A stretch of DNA of 64,000 nt from an uncultured Hyphomonas sp. (GCF_963678875.1 NZ_OY787456.1:1116001-1180000); one strand, 5' to 3'; counted from the first letter of the stretch, positions 7,680-16,984 are shown. Made by a program: numbers and translations. The notes: generated by a model not told the origin, from the letters alone.

Positions 7680-9524
7680 TTACAGATCGAACCGCCAAGG
7701 GGCGAAGAGCGTAAACACGCACCAAAGCACAAAAACGAGCGGTCCGCCGAAGCGAACGAAGTCCCCGAAGCGGTAATGGCCGGGTCCCATGACCAGCATG
7801 TTCGTCTGATAGGCGATCGGCGTCGCGAAACTGCAATTGGCACCGTAAATCACCGCCAGCAGGAAAGGTAGCGGATCCGACACGTTCAGCTCGTGCGCCG
7901 CAGAGAGCGCAATCGGCGAGAACAGGATGGCCGTCGCCGCATTCGACAGCAGGTTCGTCAGGATGGCGACCGCGAGGAACAGGGCGGAAAGAACGGCCAG
8001 CGTGCCATAGGGCGAGGCAATGTTGACCACGGCATGGGCAATGAAGGAGGCCGCGCCGGTCTTCTCCAGCGCCATGCCCATGGCCAGCGCCGCACCGATG
8101 ACGAGGAAGATGCGCAGGTCCAGCGAGCGGCTCGCCTGCCGGTAGTTCAGACAGCCGGTGACCAGCATGGCCACGGCGCTCAGCACCGAGGCGTGGAGGA
8201 TCGACAACAGGCCGGAGGCGGCACTGATAACGAGGGCCAGCGCGATGACCCGCGCGGCCAGCGCCTTTGTGGTGAGCGGGATTTCGGTCTGCGACCATTC
8301 CAGCAGGATCAGGTCGCGGCTCTGGCGCAGCTCCAGAAAGGCATCCGGCGGTCCGCACAGCAGCAGCGTGTCGCCGGATTCGAGGCGGATCTCGCCGAGC
8401 TTGGTGCGGATCATGCGGCTGCGGCGCTGGATGCCCAGTGTCACAGCGCGTGTGAGACGGCGAAAGCCCAGCATCTCTACCGTGCGGCCCACCATGCGGG
8501 AGCCGGGCGCGATGACGGCCTCGGTCAGCGACAGGCGGCGCGGCTTGCCGCTGTCGTCCATGTCGCCGCCGGCAGACTGCCAGACCTGCTGCAGGAAGTC
8601 CGGCTGGCGGGCGAGGACGTTCTGGATCGCCGCGCGCGTGGCGGCCACGATGACGAGGTCTCCGGGGCGCAGCTTGATGTCTTCATAAGGCGGGAGCACG
8701 GCGCGCTCGCCGCGCTGGATCATGCGCACGGTCATGTCCGGCAGGTCGGTGAACATGCCGGCGACAGGCTTCTTGCCTTCGAGGAAATGGCCCTGTGTCA
8801 CTTCGATCTGGGCGAGGAACTGCTTGGATGAGGTGGAGGCGATGTCTTCGGTCAGGCCCTCGCGGACCGGCAGCAGGAAGCGGGAGAAGACCAGCAGGTA
8901 GACCATGCCCGCCGCGGCGAGGACGAGACCCATGGGCGACTGGTCGAAAAAGCCGAGCTGGCGGCCCTCGATCCGGTCGAACGCTTCGGCGGCCAGCAGG
9001 TTGGTCGAGGTGCCGATCAGCGTCGTCATCCCGGCGAAGATGGAGATGAAGCTGAGGGGCATCATCAGCTTTGAGGCCGAGGACTTCATCCGGTGGGCGA
9101 TGGCGCTCATCACCGGCAGGAACATGATCACGATGGGCGTATTGTTGACGAAGGCGCTGATGCCGAACACGGCAAGGAAGGCGAGCAGCAGCGTCATGCG
9201 CGGGCGCCGGTCATAGCCGGACAGCAGCGCCTTGGTCGGGCCTTCAAGGGCGCCGGTCTGGAACAGGCCCTGGCCGACGACCAGCAGCGCCATGATGGTG
9301 ATCAGGGCCGGATTGCCGAACCCCGAGAGCAGGTCTTGCGCGCTGATCGGCGTGCCGTCCTCGCCATGCGCGCCGGGCAGGGTGAACAGGACCAGCAGCG
9401 CCGCGATGACGCAGACGGAGACCAGCTCCATCGACCAGCGGTCGAGCATGTAGAAACAAATGGCGGCGAGGACGACGCCGAGGCTCGCCCACATGGTCCA
9501 ATGTGTCAGGAATTCTGCGAGCAT
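7680..9524 (-). CDS. SLC13-family permease with two RCK_C domains
   Basis: A 614-residue transporter of the divalent anion:sodium symporter class. Two hydrophobic halves (about 1-210 and 410-614) flank a cytoplasmic insert with two TrkA C-terminal (RCK_C) modules, seen at LRPGDLVIVAATRAAI and LESGDTLLLCGPPDAF. SLC13 hallmark loops SAFVNNTPIVIMFLPV and LLSNAATAILF are present, one per repeat. The substrate may be sulfate, phosphate or a dicarboxylate; the RCK modules suggest gating by a small ligand. It starts a probable two-gene unit with bpt. Confidence 0.9.
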   Translation of the reverse strand: MLAEFLTHWTMWASLGVVLAAICFYMLDRWSMELVSVCVIAALLVLFTLPGAHGEDGTPISAQDLLSGFGNPALITIMALLVVGQGLFQTGALEGPTKALLSGYDRRPRMTLLLAFLAVFGISAFVNNTPIVIMFLPVMSAIAHRMKSSASKLMMPLSFISIFAGMTTLIGTSTNLLAAEAFDRIEGRQLGFFDQSPMGLVLAAAGMVYLLVFSRFLLPVREGLTEDIASTSSKQFLAQIEVTQGHFLEGKKPVAGMFTDLPDMTVRMIQRGERAVLPPYEDIKLRPGDLVIVAATRAAIQNVLARQPDFLQQVWQSAGGDMDDSGKPRRLSLTEAVIAPGSRMVGRTVEMLGFRRLTRAVTLGIQRRSRMIRTKLGEIRLESGDTLLLCGPPDAFLELRQSRDLILLEWSQTEIPLTTKALAARVIALALVISAASGLLSILHASVLSAVAMLVTGCLNYRQASRSLDLRIFLVIGAALAMGMALEKTGAASFIAHAVVNIASPYGTLAVLSALFLAVAILTNLLSNAATAILFSPIALSAAHELNVSDPLPFLLAVIYGANCSFATPIAYQTNMLVMGPGHYRFGDFVRFGGPLVFVLWCVFTLFAPWRFDL

Positions 9525-9570
9525 CAGGGCTCCGGGACTTTCTGGTGTGGCCCCCGGAAACCGGAGGGCG

Positions 9571-10257
9571 TTAACCCTCTAATTGGACCAGTATGCTGAC
9601 CCGCCGGTTAACGGGCAAGTGGGGCTGAGCGGCGATCAGCGGACGTGTATCGGCCAGACCGGCCACGCCGCGAATACGTTCCGCCGCGACACCTTCGGAT
9701 TCGAAGACACGGCGGGCCTCATTGGCGCGGTCCGAAGACAGCTCCCAGTTGGAGTAGCCGGGGGCGAGACTCGGGAAGGCATCGGTGTGGCCTTCGAGGG
9801 TCAGTGTCCCCTCCGTACCGGCCAGTGCGGCGGCAGTCTCGCGGGCCAGGGCGAGGCCGGTTTCGGTGAAGCGGCCATCGGCGCGGTCGAACAGGGGGCG
9901 CTCTGCCGTGTCGACAAGGTCGATGCGGATGCCGTCTGCCTCTTTGGCCAGCACGACGCTGGAGCCCGCTGCGATGAGGGCCGGGTTTGCGCTGAGCGCG
10001 CTGAACACGCGATCTGCCGCCGAGGGGCCGGATTGCACCGCGACGGCGGTGGCGGCATCCGGTGTACGGTTGTGGAAATAGTCCGCAATCTCGGCACGGT
10101 CGTCGGCGGAGACGCCGCTGATCAGCCACATCAGGAGGAAAAACGCCATGAGCGCGGTCAGGAAGTCGGCATAGGCCATCTTCCAGGTGCCTGCCTTTCG
10201 GGCGGGCGCGACGGGCATTCTGCCCGCGCCTTGTGAAGAGTAAGTGGCATAAGCCAT
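9571..10257 (-). CDS. motB: Flagellar stator protein MotB
   Basis: A 228-residue protein with one membrane helix close to the N-terminus and an OmpA-like peptidoglycan-binding domain (about 110-228, with LEGHTDAFPS and NWELSSDRANEARR). The proton-carrying aspartate is D31 in MAYADFLTALMAFFLLMWLI, as in MotB proteins, and the preceding KAGTWK is basic. It would form the torque-generating stator with MotA. No motA lies nearby, so the partner must be elsewhere. It is somewhat shorter than typical MotB (about 300), with a short linker. Confidence 0.9.
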   Translation of the reverse strand: MAYATYSSQGAGRMPVAPARKAGTWKMAYADFLTALMAFFLLMWLISGVSADDRAEIADYFHNRTPDAATAVAVQSGPSAADRVFSALSANPALIAAGSSVVLAKEADGIRIDLVDTAERPLFDRADGRFTETGLALARETAAALAGTEGTLTLEGHTDAFPSLAPGYSNWELSSDRANEARRVFESEGVAAERIRGVAGLADTRPLIAAQPHLPVNRRVSILVQLEG

Positions 10258-10390
10258 CTGCTCGCTCGAACCCTCTCCTTCTGAGTGGTCTGCCTGTATT
10301 AGCAGGCCTTGGTGAAGGTCAGGTCACGCCAGACGGTGGGATTTCGATGAAATTCGATCTATCTGGTAGGCGCACAATTGGAGAATCGAC

Positions 10391-11248
10391 ATGGCACGCA
10401 CGGCATTTCTTGGCCTCGGGGTGATGGGGTTTCACATGGCGGGCCATCTCGCCGCGAAGGGCCATGAGGTCGTGGTGTGGAACCGCACCCCTGCGAAAGC
10501 CGAGAACTGGGCGAGCCAGCACAAGGGCGAAGTCGCCAAGGATCCTGCCTCTGCCGCCTTCGGCGCAGAATATGTCTTCCTGTGCCTGGGCGACGATCCG
10601 GACGTGGCCGAAGTGTTCACGGCGATGGAGCCGAGCGTGGCCGCCGGCATGGTGATTGTCGACCACACAACCGCGTCGGCAGACCTCGCCCGCGATCTCT
10701 ATGCCCGCTGCAAGGCGAAGGGCGCGCATTTCCTGGATGCGCCGATTTCCGGCGGGGAAGCCGGCGCGCGCAATGGCGCCCTGACGATCATGTGCGGCGG
10801 CGACGACCCGACCTTCGAACAGGCCCGCCCCGTCATGGCAGCCTATGGCAAGCGGATGACCCATATCGGCTGCGCCGGGTCCGGCCAGCTGGCAAAGTCC
10901 GTCAACCAGATCTGCATTGCCGGCATCGTGCAGGGCCTCGCCGAAGGCCTGCACTTTGCCGAGAAGGCCGGGCTGGACGCCGCGACCGTAATCGAGGCGA
11001 TCAGCGGCGGGGCGGCGCAGAGCTGGCAGATGGAAAACCGCTGGAAGACCATGACCGAAGATCACTACACGCACGGTTTCGCCGTCGACTGGATGCGCAA
11101 GGACCTCCGCATCACGCTGGAAGCGGCCCGCGACAACGGGGCGACGCTGCCGGTGACGGCGCTGGTCGACCAGTATTATGCCGATGTGCAGGCCATGGGC
11201 GGCAACCGCTGGGATACGTCCAGCCTGCTGGCCCGGCTGAAGCGCTGA
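10391..11248 (+). CDS. NAD(P)-dependent 3-hydroxyisobutyrate dehydrogenase-family protein
   Basis: A 285-residue beta-hydroxyacid dehydrogenase. It has the Rossmann motif GLGVMG at 8-13, the substrate loop DAPISGG at 116-122 and the catalytic lysine K169 in GSGQLAKSVNQ. Family members oxidise 3-hydroxyisobutyrate, tartronate semialdehyde, or related 3-hydroxy acids. Two other valine-pathway enzymes are encoded in this window (20353 and 27244), which supports 3-hydroxyisobutyrate as substrate. They are not contiguous with this gene, so this remains an inference. The next gene starts 9 bases after its stop. Confidence 0.85.
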   Translation: MARTAFLGLGVMGFHMAGHLAAKGHEVVVWNRTPAKAENWASQHKGEVAKDPASAAFGAEYVFLCLGDDPDVAEVFTAMEPSVAAGMVIVDHTTASADLARDLYARCKAKGAHFLDAPISGGEAGARNGALTIMCGGDDPTFEQARPVMAAYGKRMTHIGCAGSGQLAKSVNQICIAGIVQGLAEGLHFAEKAGLDAATVIEAISGGAAQSWQMENRWKTMTEDHYTHGFAVDWMRKDLRITLEAARDNGATLPVTALVDQYYADVQAMGGNRWDTSSLLARLKR

Positions 11249-11257
11249 GGCCGGGAG

Positions 11258-12259
11258 GTGCGGCGTCTCGACATTCATCTGAGGGCGGACGAGCGGCTTG
11301 ATGTCGTGCTGCGCGCCGTCAAGGCTTCGGAGCCGGTGGACTACTATGTCATCGACACCGAGCAGAAAGACCGCAAGCTGGTCTCCGTCTTCATCCGCGA
11401 AGGCGTGGAGCAGACGTTGATGGACAATGTCCAGTCTGCCCTCGAAGGTGCAAAGGATTGGCGCATCTCCATCCTGCCGATTGAGGCGACCGCCCCGAAA
11501 CTGCAGGAGCCCAAGCCGGGCAAGCAGGCAAAATCCACACAGGCCACGCGTGAGGAAATCTATTCCGACGTGGCGAGCGGCGCGCGGTTTGACCGGAACT
11601 TCTTCGTCATGGTCATCCTGTCCACCATCGTGGCGGCGATCGGCCTTAACTCCGACGGGGTGGCCGCCGTGATCGGGGCCATGGTGATCGCACCGCTGCT
11701 CGGCCCGGTGCTCGGCTTCTCCATGGGCGCTGCGCTGGGCGACTTTGATCTTCTGAAACGGGCAACGATGACATTGGCAGCGGGCATCGGTACCGCGCTT
11801 GCCTGTTCGCTGCTCCTGTCTTTCGTGTTGCCGATTGACCTGCAAAGCCGGGAGCTGATGTCGCGCGCGGAAGTTCGCCTCGACGGGCTGGCGCTCGCCA
11901 TGGCGGCAGGCGGGGCGGCGGCGCTGTCGCTGACGCGCAGCCAGTCGGCAACGCTTGTCGGCGTGATGGTGGCCGCGGCCCTGCTGCCGCCGGGCGCAGC
12001 GGTGGGCCTGTTCATGGGCGCCGGGGAATGGCCGCTCGCCCTGCGGGCCTGCCTCCTGCTGGCACTGAACGTTGCGGCGCTGATCCTGTCGGCCCTGATC
12101 GTGTTCCGGCTGCGCCGCATCCGGCCGAGGTCGTGGATCGAGCAGAAGAATGCGAACCGGGCCGTGCTGCTGAATGCCCTCTTGTCGGGCTTTGTGCTGA
12201 TCGCTTCCATCGCGCTGATACTTTATCTTGATCTCGGAAACAAAGTATCGATCGGGTAA
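11258..12259 (+). CDS. TIGR00341/DUF389 family membrane protein
   Basis: A 333-residue protein with an N-terminal soluble ferredoxin-like region (about 1-85) and a DUF389 membrane domain of about six helices. The family signature DGVAAVIGAMVIAPLLGPVLGFS is spread over residues 130-155. The function of DUF389 proteins is unknown. The start is GTG at 11258, whose first G belongs to the GGGAGGT ribosome site region, so the exact start is uncertain; no ATG lies close upstream in frame. Confidence 0.82.
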   Translation: MRRLDIHLRADERLDVVLRAVKASEPVDYYVIDTEQKDRKLVSVFIREGVEQTLMDNVQSALEGAKDWRISILPIEATAPKLQEPKPGKQAKSTQATREEIYSDVASGARFDRNFFVMVILSTIVAAIGLNSDGVAAVIGAMVIAPLLGPVLGFSMGAALGDFDLLKRATMTLAAGIGTALACSLLLSFVLPIDLQSRELMSRAEVRLDGLALAMAAGGAAALSLTRSQSATLVGVMVAAALLPPGAAVGLFMGAGEWPLALRACLLLALNVAALILSALIVFRLRRIRPRSWIEQKNANRAVLLNALLSGFVLIASIALILYLDLGNKVSIG

Positions 12260-12287
12260 TTCGGAACAGAGACCGGCAGAGACCCAG

Positions 12288-12842
12288 ATGACCGACCCAA
12301 ACCGATTCCGCTCACGGATTGCGACGGAAGACGATATCCCTGCGATCATCGACCTGATGCGCGCCTCCATTGCCGTCAATATGCGGGCGTTCCTGTCCGA
12401 ACCGGAGATCAGGGCGGCGCAGGAAACGATGGGCGTCGACCGCAGCCTGATCGCGGACCGGACCTATTTCGTGATCGAGGCCGATGCGGACGGTGAAACG
12501 GTGATGGTTGCCTGTGGCGGCTGGGGCAAGCGCCGGACGCTCTATGGCGGCGATCACTCGCCGGGGCGGGACGACAGCCTGTCCGATCCGTCGACCGATG
12601 CGGCGCGCATCCGCGCCATGTACACGCATCCGGACTGGATCCGTCAGGGCCTCGGCACGATGCTGCTGGAGCTTGGCGAAGGCGCCGCGCGGGGCGCGGG
12701 ATTTTCCACGATCGAACTGGGCTCCACCGTGCCGGGCCGCCCGCTCTATGAGGCACGCGGCTATGAGGCGTTCTTTACCGAGCACCACACCGGCGCCAAT
12801 GGTGAGCGCAACACCGTGATCCACATGCGCAAGCCGCTGTAA
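12288..12842 (+). CDS. GNAT family N-acetyltransferase
   Basis: A 184-residue acetyltransferase of the GNAT fold. It has the N-terminal strand-helix RSRIATEDDIPAIIDLM, a central strand with AMYTHPDWIRQGLGTMLLE (the acetyl-CoA binding motif R/Q-x-x-G-x-G/A at about residue 123), and the late motif LGSTVPGRPLYEARGYE. The acceptor substrate is unknown. The ATG at 12288 is preferred over upstream in-frame codons because homology to the fold starts right after it. It follows the DUF389 gene by 28 bases. Confidence 0.85.
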   Translation: MTDPNRFRSRIATEDDIPAIIDLMRASIAVNMRAFLSEPEIRAAQETMGVDRSLIADRTYFVIEADADGETVMVACGGWGKRRTLYGGDHSPGRDDSLSDPSTDAARIRAMYTHPDWIRQGLGTMLLELGEGAARGAGFSTIELGSTVPGRPLYEARGYEAFFTEHHTGANGERNTVIHMRKPL

Positions 12843-12968
12843 GCAGGCGGGGCAGGCGGGTTTACATCCCGGCCTGAACTTCTAGGTTGGGGGCGAAACC
12901 CCCAAAGCACCCGCGAGAGCGACGCGGCCTTTGATGACCCACACCCCACCGAAAAGATTGGATTTATC

Positions 12969-13406
12969 ATGACGCAGGTCAAAAACGGCGACACCGTCAG
13001 CATTCATTATAAAGGGACGCTGAATGACGGCACGACGTTCGACAGTTCCGAGGGACGTGATCCGCTGGCTTTTCAGGTCGGCTCCGGACAAATCATTCCG
13101 GGCCTCGATTCGGCCATTCCGGGCATGGCTGTCGGCGACAAGAAAACCGTCAATGTGCCTTGCGACCAGGCCTATGGCCCGGTTAACCCCGATATGCGCC
13201 AGCAAATTCAGCGCACGGAGATTCCGGGCGACATCCCGACCGAAGTCGGCACGCGCCTCCAGATGCAGGCCCAGAATGGCCAGGTCATTCCGGTCGTCGT
13301 GGTCGACGCCAATGAATCCACGGTGACGCTGGACGCGAACCACCCGCTGGCCGGTCAGGACCTGACCTTCGCCATCGAACTGGTCGAAATCAAACCGGCC
13401 GCCTGA
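12969..13406 (+). CDS. FKBP-type peptidyl-prolyl isomerase, SlyD-like
   Basis: A 145-residue prolyl isomerase with the FKBP start VKNGDTVSIHYKGTLNDGTTFDSS and the active-site strand IIPGLDSAIPGMAVGDKK. An inserted flap (about residues 65-120, from AYGPVNPDM) is typical of the SlyD subgroup and acts as a chaperone domain. The His/Cys-rich metal-binding tail of E. coli SlyD is missing. No signal peptide, so it is cytoplasmic. A short hairpin lies upstream at 12888-12905. Confidence 0.9.
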   Translation: MTQVKNGDTVSIHYKGTLNDGTTFDSSEGRDPLAFQVGSGQIIPGLDSAIPGMAVGDKKTVNVPCDQAYGPVNPDMRQQIQRTEIPGDIPTEVGTRLQMQAQNGQVIPVVVVDANESTVTLDANHPLAGQDLTFAIELVEIKPAA

Positions 13407-13410
13407 GGCG

Positions 13411-14274
13411 CTACAGGCCTTCCTTTTTTGCCTTCCACAGGAAGAAGGCGGCAAGCCCCAAGCTGACGATGGGCAGCAGGATGCCGAATTCGTCGATGTA
13501 GAAGTGTGTCTTCTCGCCATGCGCCGTCAATGGTGTGTAGATGCGCTGCAGGAACAAATTGTGGCTCGCGTGCAGAATCGCCGCGGGCCACAAGCTTTTC
13601 GAGCGGAATGTGATCCACGCATAGATAATACCCATCGGCATGACCGACAGTGTGAACAGGATCATCTGCAGCGCCGGGGTGCCCTCACCGGCATTGTAAT
13701 CCGTGAACAGAATTCCAGGCCAGTGCCACAGAGACCAGATCAGACCGGACAGCAGGCCGACGGCCCAGAACGGCATTATTTTGCGCATCTCCCAGACCAT
13801 AAAGCCGCGCCAGCCGATCTCTTCACCAAGAGCCCGCGACATGGAGGCTGCCATGCCGAGCGTGGCGGTCATGAGAATGCCGCCTGCGGCGGCAATGGCG
13901 CCCGGGGAGTCGCTGGTGGTAATGAAGCTGGCAAAGACTGCCAGGGCATTCGGATCGCCGAAGCCGCTGCCGCCGAGGCTGAGCAGCCAGACGGGCAGGT
14001 ACATGGCGAGGCCGTAGCCGATGGGCAGTACATAGGCCAGCCAGTTCCATTTCCATTCACCCCAGCCCCAGGGCAGGCTTGCCACTGGCCGTTTGAGGAT
14101 CAGGCAGGTGAGCACGGCCGCCAAGCCAGGGGACCACATGACGCCGGTGACGCTGAGCAGGTTCATTGCACCCTGCGTGATCATGATGGCGTAGAAGATG
14201 CAGCTGATCGCCAGCATCAGAACCAGGAACAAGCCAAGAGCCCGCCAGGCAGCTTTTTTGTTATCGATGTTCAT
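13411..14274 (-). CDS. CPBP family intramembrane metalloprotease
   Basis: A 287-residue polytopic membrane protein with about eight helices. The CPBP (Abi/CAAX protease-like) motifs are present: EEIGWR with E151, E152 and R156, a following histidine in SLWHWPG, and HASHN near residue 243. Such proteins resemble the eukaryotic Rce1 prenyl protease, and in bacteria they take part in membrane-protein processing or bacteriocin immunity. The substrate is unknown. It ends 4 bases beyond the convergent FKBP gene. Confidence 0.87.
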   Translation of the reverse strand: MNIDNKKAAWRALGLFLVLMLAISCIFYAIMITQGAMNLLSVTGVMWSPGLAAVLTCLILKRPVASLPWGWGEWKWNWLAYVLPIGYGLAMYLPVWLLSLGGSGFGDPNALAVFASFITTSDSPGAIAAAGGILMTATLGMAASMSRALGEEIGWRGFMVWEMRKIMPFWAVGLLSGLIWSLWHWPGILFTDYNAGEGTPALQMILFTLSVMPMGIIYAWITFRSKSLWPAAILHASHNLFLQRIYTPLTAHGEKTHFYIDEFGILLPIVSLGLAAFFLWKAKKEGL

Positions 14275-14349
14275 GCCGGATTACCCCGCCCGCTTCTGTG
14301 TGCGCATTGCCAGTCTGGCTAGCACGTGAGGGCGTGCCGGGAAATCCGT

Positions 14350-15366
14350 TCAACTGTCCACCGCTTCGAACCGCTTCCTGTAGGCGTGGGGGGATGTGCC
14401 CGCGATCTGGCGGAAGGCTGTGCGAAACGTCTCGATCGAGGCAAAGCCGGACTGAAGGGCGATATCGGCAATGTCCAGCCGGGTTGTCTCGAGCAGGTTC
14501 ATTGCGCGGAACACACGTTCCCTGCGCAGCCATTTCAGCGGTGTTGTGCCGGTGCCCTCACGGAACCGGCGCAGGAAAGTCCGCTCGCTCATTCCGGCAA
14601 GATCCGCAAGGCACGTAATCGTCAGGGGACGGTCCAGTTGCTCACGCGCGGTGTCCAGCACGCTGGCGATGGATTTTCCGGGCCGTTCCTGAACGGGCGC
14701 TTCGACATATTGGGACTGCCCGCCGTCGCGATGGGGCGGGGCGACGAGGCTGCGCGCCACCTTGTTGGCGATGCCGGAGCCGTAATCCTGCCGGATGACG
14801 TGGAGGCTGGCATCGATGGCAGCGCTGCTGCCCGCTGATGTGATGATGCTGCCGTTGTCGACATAGAGCACGTCTTCGGTCAGGTCGATGTCCGGGAATT
14901 GCTGCTTCATGCGGGGCAGGTGGTTCCAGTGTGTCGTCGCCTGCCGTCCATTCAGCAGACCGGCATGGGCGAGGACGAAGGCCCCGGTGCAATAGGAAAC
15001 GAGGCGGGCATCGCGGGCATGCGCGGCCGTCAGCGCGCTCAACATGTCGTCCGGGGGTGTGTCATCCACATCGCGCCAGCCGGGAATGATGATCGTGTCC
15101 GCTGATTGGGTGATTTCCAGCCCGTGCTGAGACGAGATCGAAAAGCCGCCCATGGCGCGATTTGCCCCGCGCGGCGCTGCGACCCGGAAATCGTACCAGT
15201 CCACGTCCAGCTCAGGTCGCTTCCAGCCGAAAATCTCGGCAGCGATGCCGAATTCCAGGGGCCAGAGCCGGTCATAGACCAGAGTCACAACACGGTGGGA
15301 CGGGGCGGATCCGTTATAAGGCAGAGGTATCTCCGGAATTGGCGAAAATCGACCAGATGTTGTCAT
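14350..15366 (-). CDS. GlxA-type AraC regulator with DJ-1/PfpI domain
   Basis: A 338-residue regulator. Residues about 25-190 form a DJ-1/PfpI class I glutamine amidotransferase-like sensor, keeping the nucleophile-elbow cysteine C126 in SYCTGAF. Residues about 235-335 form an AraC helix-turn-helix pair (LAGMSERTFLRRF and IALQSGFASIETFRTAF). Members (GlxA, FtrA, ArgR2) activate amino-acid or quaternary amine catabolism genes. The start at 15366 is the most downstream ATG; another ATG lies 27 bases upstream at 15393. A 13-base inverted repeat overlaps this start. Confidence 0.88.
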   Translation of the reverse strand: MTTSGRFSPIPEIPLPYNGSAPSHRVVTLVYDRLWPLEFGIAAEIFGWKRPELDVDWYDFRVAAPRGANRAMGGFSISSQHGLEITQSADTIIIPGWRDVDDTPPDDMLSALTAAHARDARLVSYCTGAFVLAHAGLLNGRQATTHWNHLPRMKQQFPDIDLTEDVLYVDNGSIITSAGSSAAIDASLHVIRQDYGSGIANKVARSLVAPPHRDGGQSQYVEAPVQERPGKSIASVLDTAREQLDRPLTITCLADLAGMSERTFLRRFREGTGTTPLKWLRRERVFRAMNLLETTRLDIADIALQSGFASIETFRTAFRQIAGTSPHAYRKRFEAVDS

Positions 15367-15381
15367 TATCGCCAATTCCGG
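15333..15381. promoter_or_regulatory. Inverted repeat over regulator start, candidate operator
   Basis: Perfect 13-base arms CCGGAATTGGCGA (15333-15345) and TCGCCAATTCCGG (15369-15381), 36 bases apart centre to centre, bracket the ATG at 15366 of the GlxA-type gene and lie upstream of the divergent TPR gene at 15440. Position and symmetry suggest an autoregulatory site or a leader hairpin. This is a prediction only. Confidence 0.5.
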
Positions 15382-15439
15382 CGCGAAAGGCAAATGCCTA
15401 ACTTCGCCGCATCAGAGGATGCAGTGAGGAGAAATTCCC

Positions 15440-16042
15440 ATGATGAAGTCAAAGCTTTTTGATGCCCGGACGAGTCGGCTCGGCGCGCTGGCTGGTTTGC
15501 TGACGCTGCTGGCGGCGCCCGCCGCAGCCGGGCCCGCAGGCACTTATGTGCGCACGATGGAAGGAGGCAGGCCAGCGGCAGAGCGCTGCGCAGCCGCCGC
15601 GGCCCATGCCGGTCACGCCGCAGCGGATGGTATTGCCATTTGTACAAAGGCTATTGAAGCCGCCGGAGCCAGTGTCGAGACGAAGGCTGCCAGCCTTACA
15701 AACCGAGCCTTGCTGTTTCGCAGCGCGGGCGATCTGGATGCCGCCCTGGAAGACTGCGGAGGCGCACTGGCGCTCGTGCCGGATCATCCGGGTACGGCGG
15801 TGACGTGTTCCGCAGTATACATCAATGCCGGGAAGCCAGACGCCGCGATTGGCTTGCTGGAGGGCGCGCCGCTGCCGGCGCCGGGCGTGCGGTATCGCTA
15901 CTATCACAACCTCGCGCTCGCCCATCACGATCTGGGGCAATACGCGCTAGCGTATGATTTTCTCCAGAAAACGCTGGAGACAAATCCGGGGTTCACGCCC
16001 GCGATCGAACTGAAGAAACAGTACCGGGTGGCCGGAGAATAG
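15440..16042 (+). CDS. Secreted TPR-repeat protein
   Basis: A 200-residue protein with a long N-terminal signal (ALAGLLTLLAAPAAA, cleavage near residue 30) and two to three tetratricopeptide-type helical pairs in the mature part (about 80-195; LTNRALLFRSAGDLDAALEDC and YYHNLALAHHDLGQYALAYDFL). Two cysteine-containing helices precede them. It is probably periplasmic and acts by protein binding; no partner is evident. GAGGAG at 15424-15431 supports the start at the first of two adjacent ATG codons. It is divergent from the GlxA-type regulator. Confidence 0.75.
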   Translation: MMKSKLFDARTSRLGALAGLLTLLAAPAAAGPAGTYVRTMEGGRPAAERCAAAAAHAGHAAADGIAICTKAIEAAGASVETKAASLTNRALLFRSAGDLDAALEDCGGALALVPDHPGTAVTCSAVYINAGKPDAAIGLLEGAPLPAPGVRYRYYHNLALAHHDLGQYALAYDFLQKTLETNPGFTPAIELKKQYRVAGE

Positions 16043-16069
16043 GCGTGGGGGCTTCCCGGCCCCCGCCGA

Positions 16070-16924
16070 TCACTCTGCCGGAACCGAAGTGAATTCTTCT
16101 TTCCAGGCGGTCATTTCTTCGCGGTTGTCGTGGTCCCACGGATGGAAGCCCGGTTTGAACCAGGAGAGCCATGTTTTCCAGCCCTTGCCGAACAGCGACG
16201 GCTTCTTCCAGAGGAATGCCTTCACCGCGCGGTCGGCGTCTTCCTGGGAGTAGCCGTCGGCCATCAGGAGGTCTGCAGAATACCGGGCAATGTTCCCGGT
16301 GAAATTCCGGGTGATAAACAGCATGGACAGGCAGCGGCGGTAATAGCGCTTCCACGGCGACCAGTCCTTTGTCGCCTCGAGGAAGACGTCATAGGCAACG
16401 GCCTTGTGCTCGGTCTCCTCCATGGCGTGCCAGCGCCACAGCTGTTCCAGTGCCGGGTCGGTCTTGCTGAAGAGCAGGCCGTAATCGGTTTTGAGTTCCA
16501 TCATCAGGTCCGCCATCATGGCCGTGAAATGCTCAAGGCAAATCGTAGCCATCAGCATACGGAACCGGCCATTGTCATAGGCGAACTTCAGGTTGTCCCG
16601 GATCTCTTTCTCGATCGCATCGACGGGGTATTTCATCCGGTCGATCTTGTTGTTCAGCAGGTGATGCTCGCGCGAATGAATGGCTTCCTGGCGGATGAAG
16701 TCCTTCACGTCCTGCGCCAGTTTGCCGGAGACCTCGTTCTTGTAGGCTTTCACCGCGTCGATGAACATCCGCTCGCCATCCGGGAAGGTCAGCGACATGG
16801 CGTTGAACACGGCCGTGGCGACCGGATCGCCGTCCAGCCAGGGGCCATTATCGGCGGCGGCCATGTCAAAATGCAGGTCGCGGGGCAGAATCGTTACATC
16901 TTCGGGCGTGCGCTTGGTCGTCAT
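16070..16924 (-). CDS. Putative metal-dependent hydrolase (PF10118-like)
   Basis: A 284-residue helical protein matching my recollection of the Metal_hydrol (PF10118) family. It begins with TILPRDLHFD, has the helix FIRQEAIHSREHH, then LEHFTAMMADLMM and WHAMEETEHKAVAYDVF, which give a set of Glu and His residues in ExxH spacing like a di-metal carboxylate site (about residues 100-190). Such a layout resembles ferritin-like oxygenases, so hydrolase may be a misnomer. The start at 16924 excludes an open upstream extension that overlaps the divergent tetR gene. Confidence 0.8.
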   Translation of the reverse strand: MTTKRTPEDVTILPRDLHFDMAAADNGPWLDGDPVATAVFNAMSLTFPDGERMFIDAVKAYKNEVSGKLAQDVKDFIRQEAIHSREHHLLNNKIDRMKYPVDAIEKEIRDNLKFAYDNGRFRMLMATICLEHFTAMMADLMMELKTDYGLLFSKTDPALEQLWRWHAMEETEHKAVAYDVFLEATKDWSPWKRYYRRCLSMLFITRNFTGNIARYSADLLMADGYSQEDADRAVKAFLWKKPSLFGKGWKTWLSWFKPGFHPWDHDNREEMTAWKEEFTSVPAE

Positions 16925-16984
16925 GATGCTAGGAACCTTGAGGAAACAACTGGACAACAGTCTTATGCTGACAAATAACGCTAC

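Noticed and set aside
10319..12379. A 686-codon open frame on the minus strand
   Set aside because: It is antisense to the 3-hydroxyisobutyrate dehydrogenase-family and DUF389 genes, with no recognisable domain and no ribosome site.
12888..12905. Hairpin TTGGGG...CCCCAA before the FKBP gene
   Set aside because: It has no T-run and a six-base stem, so terminator or riboswitch cannot be supported.
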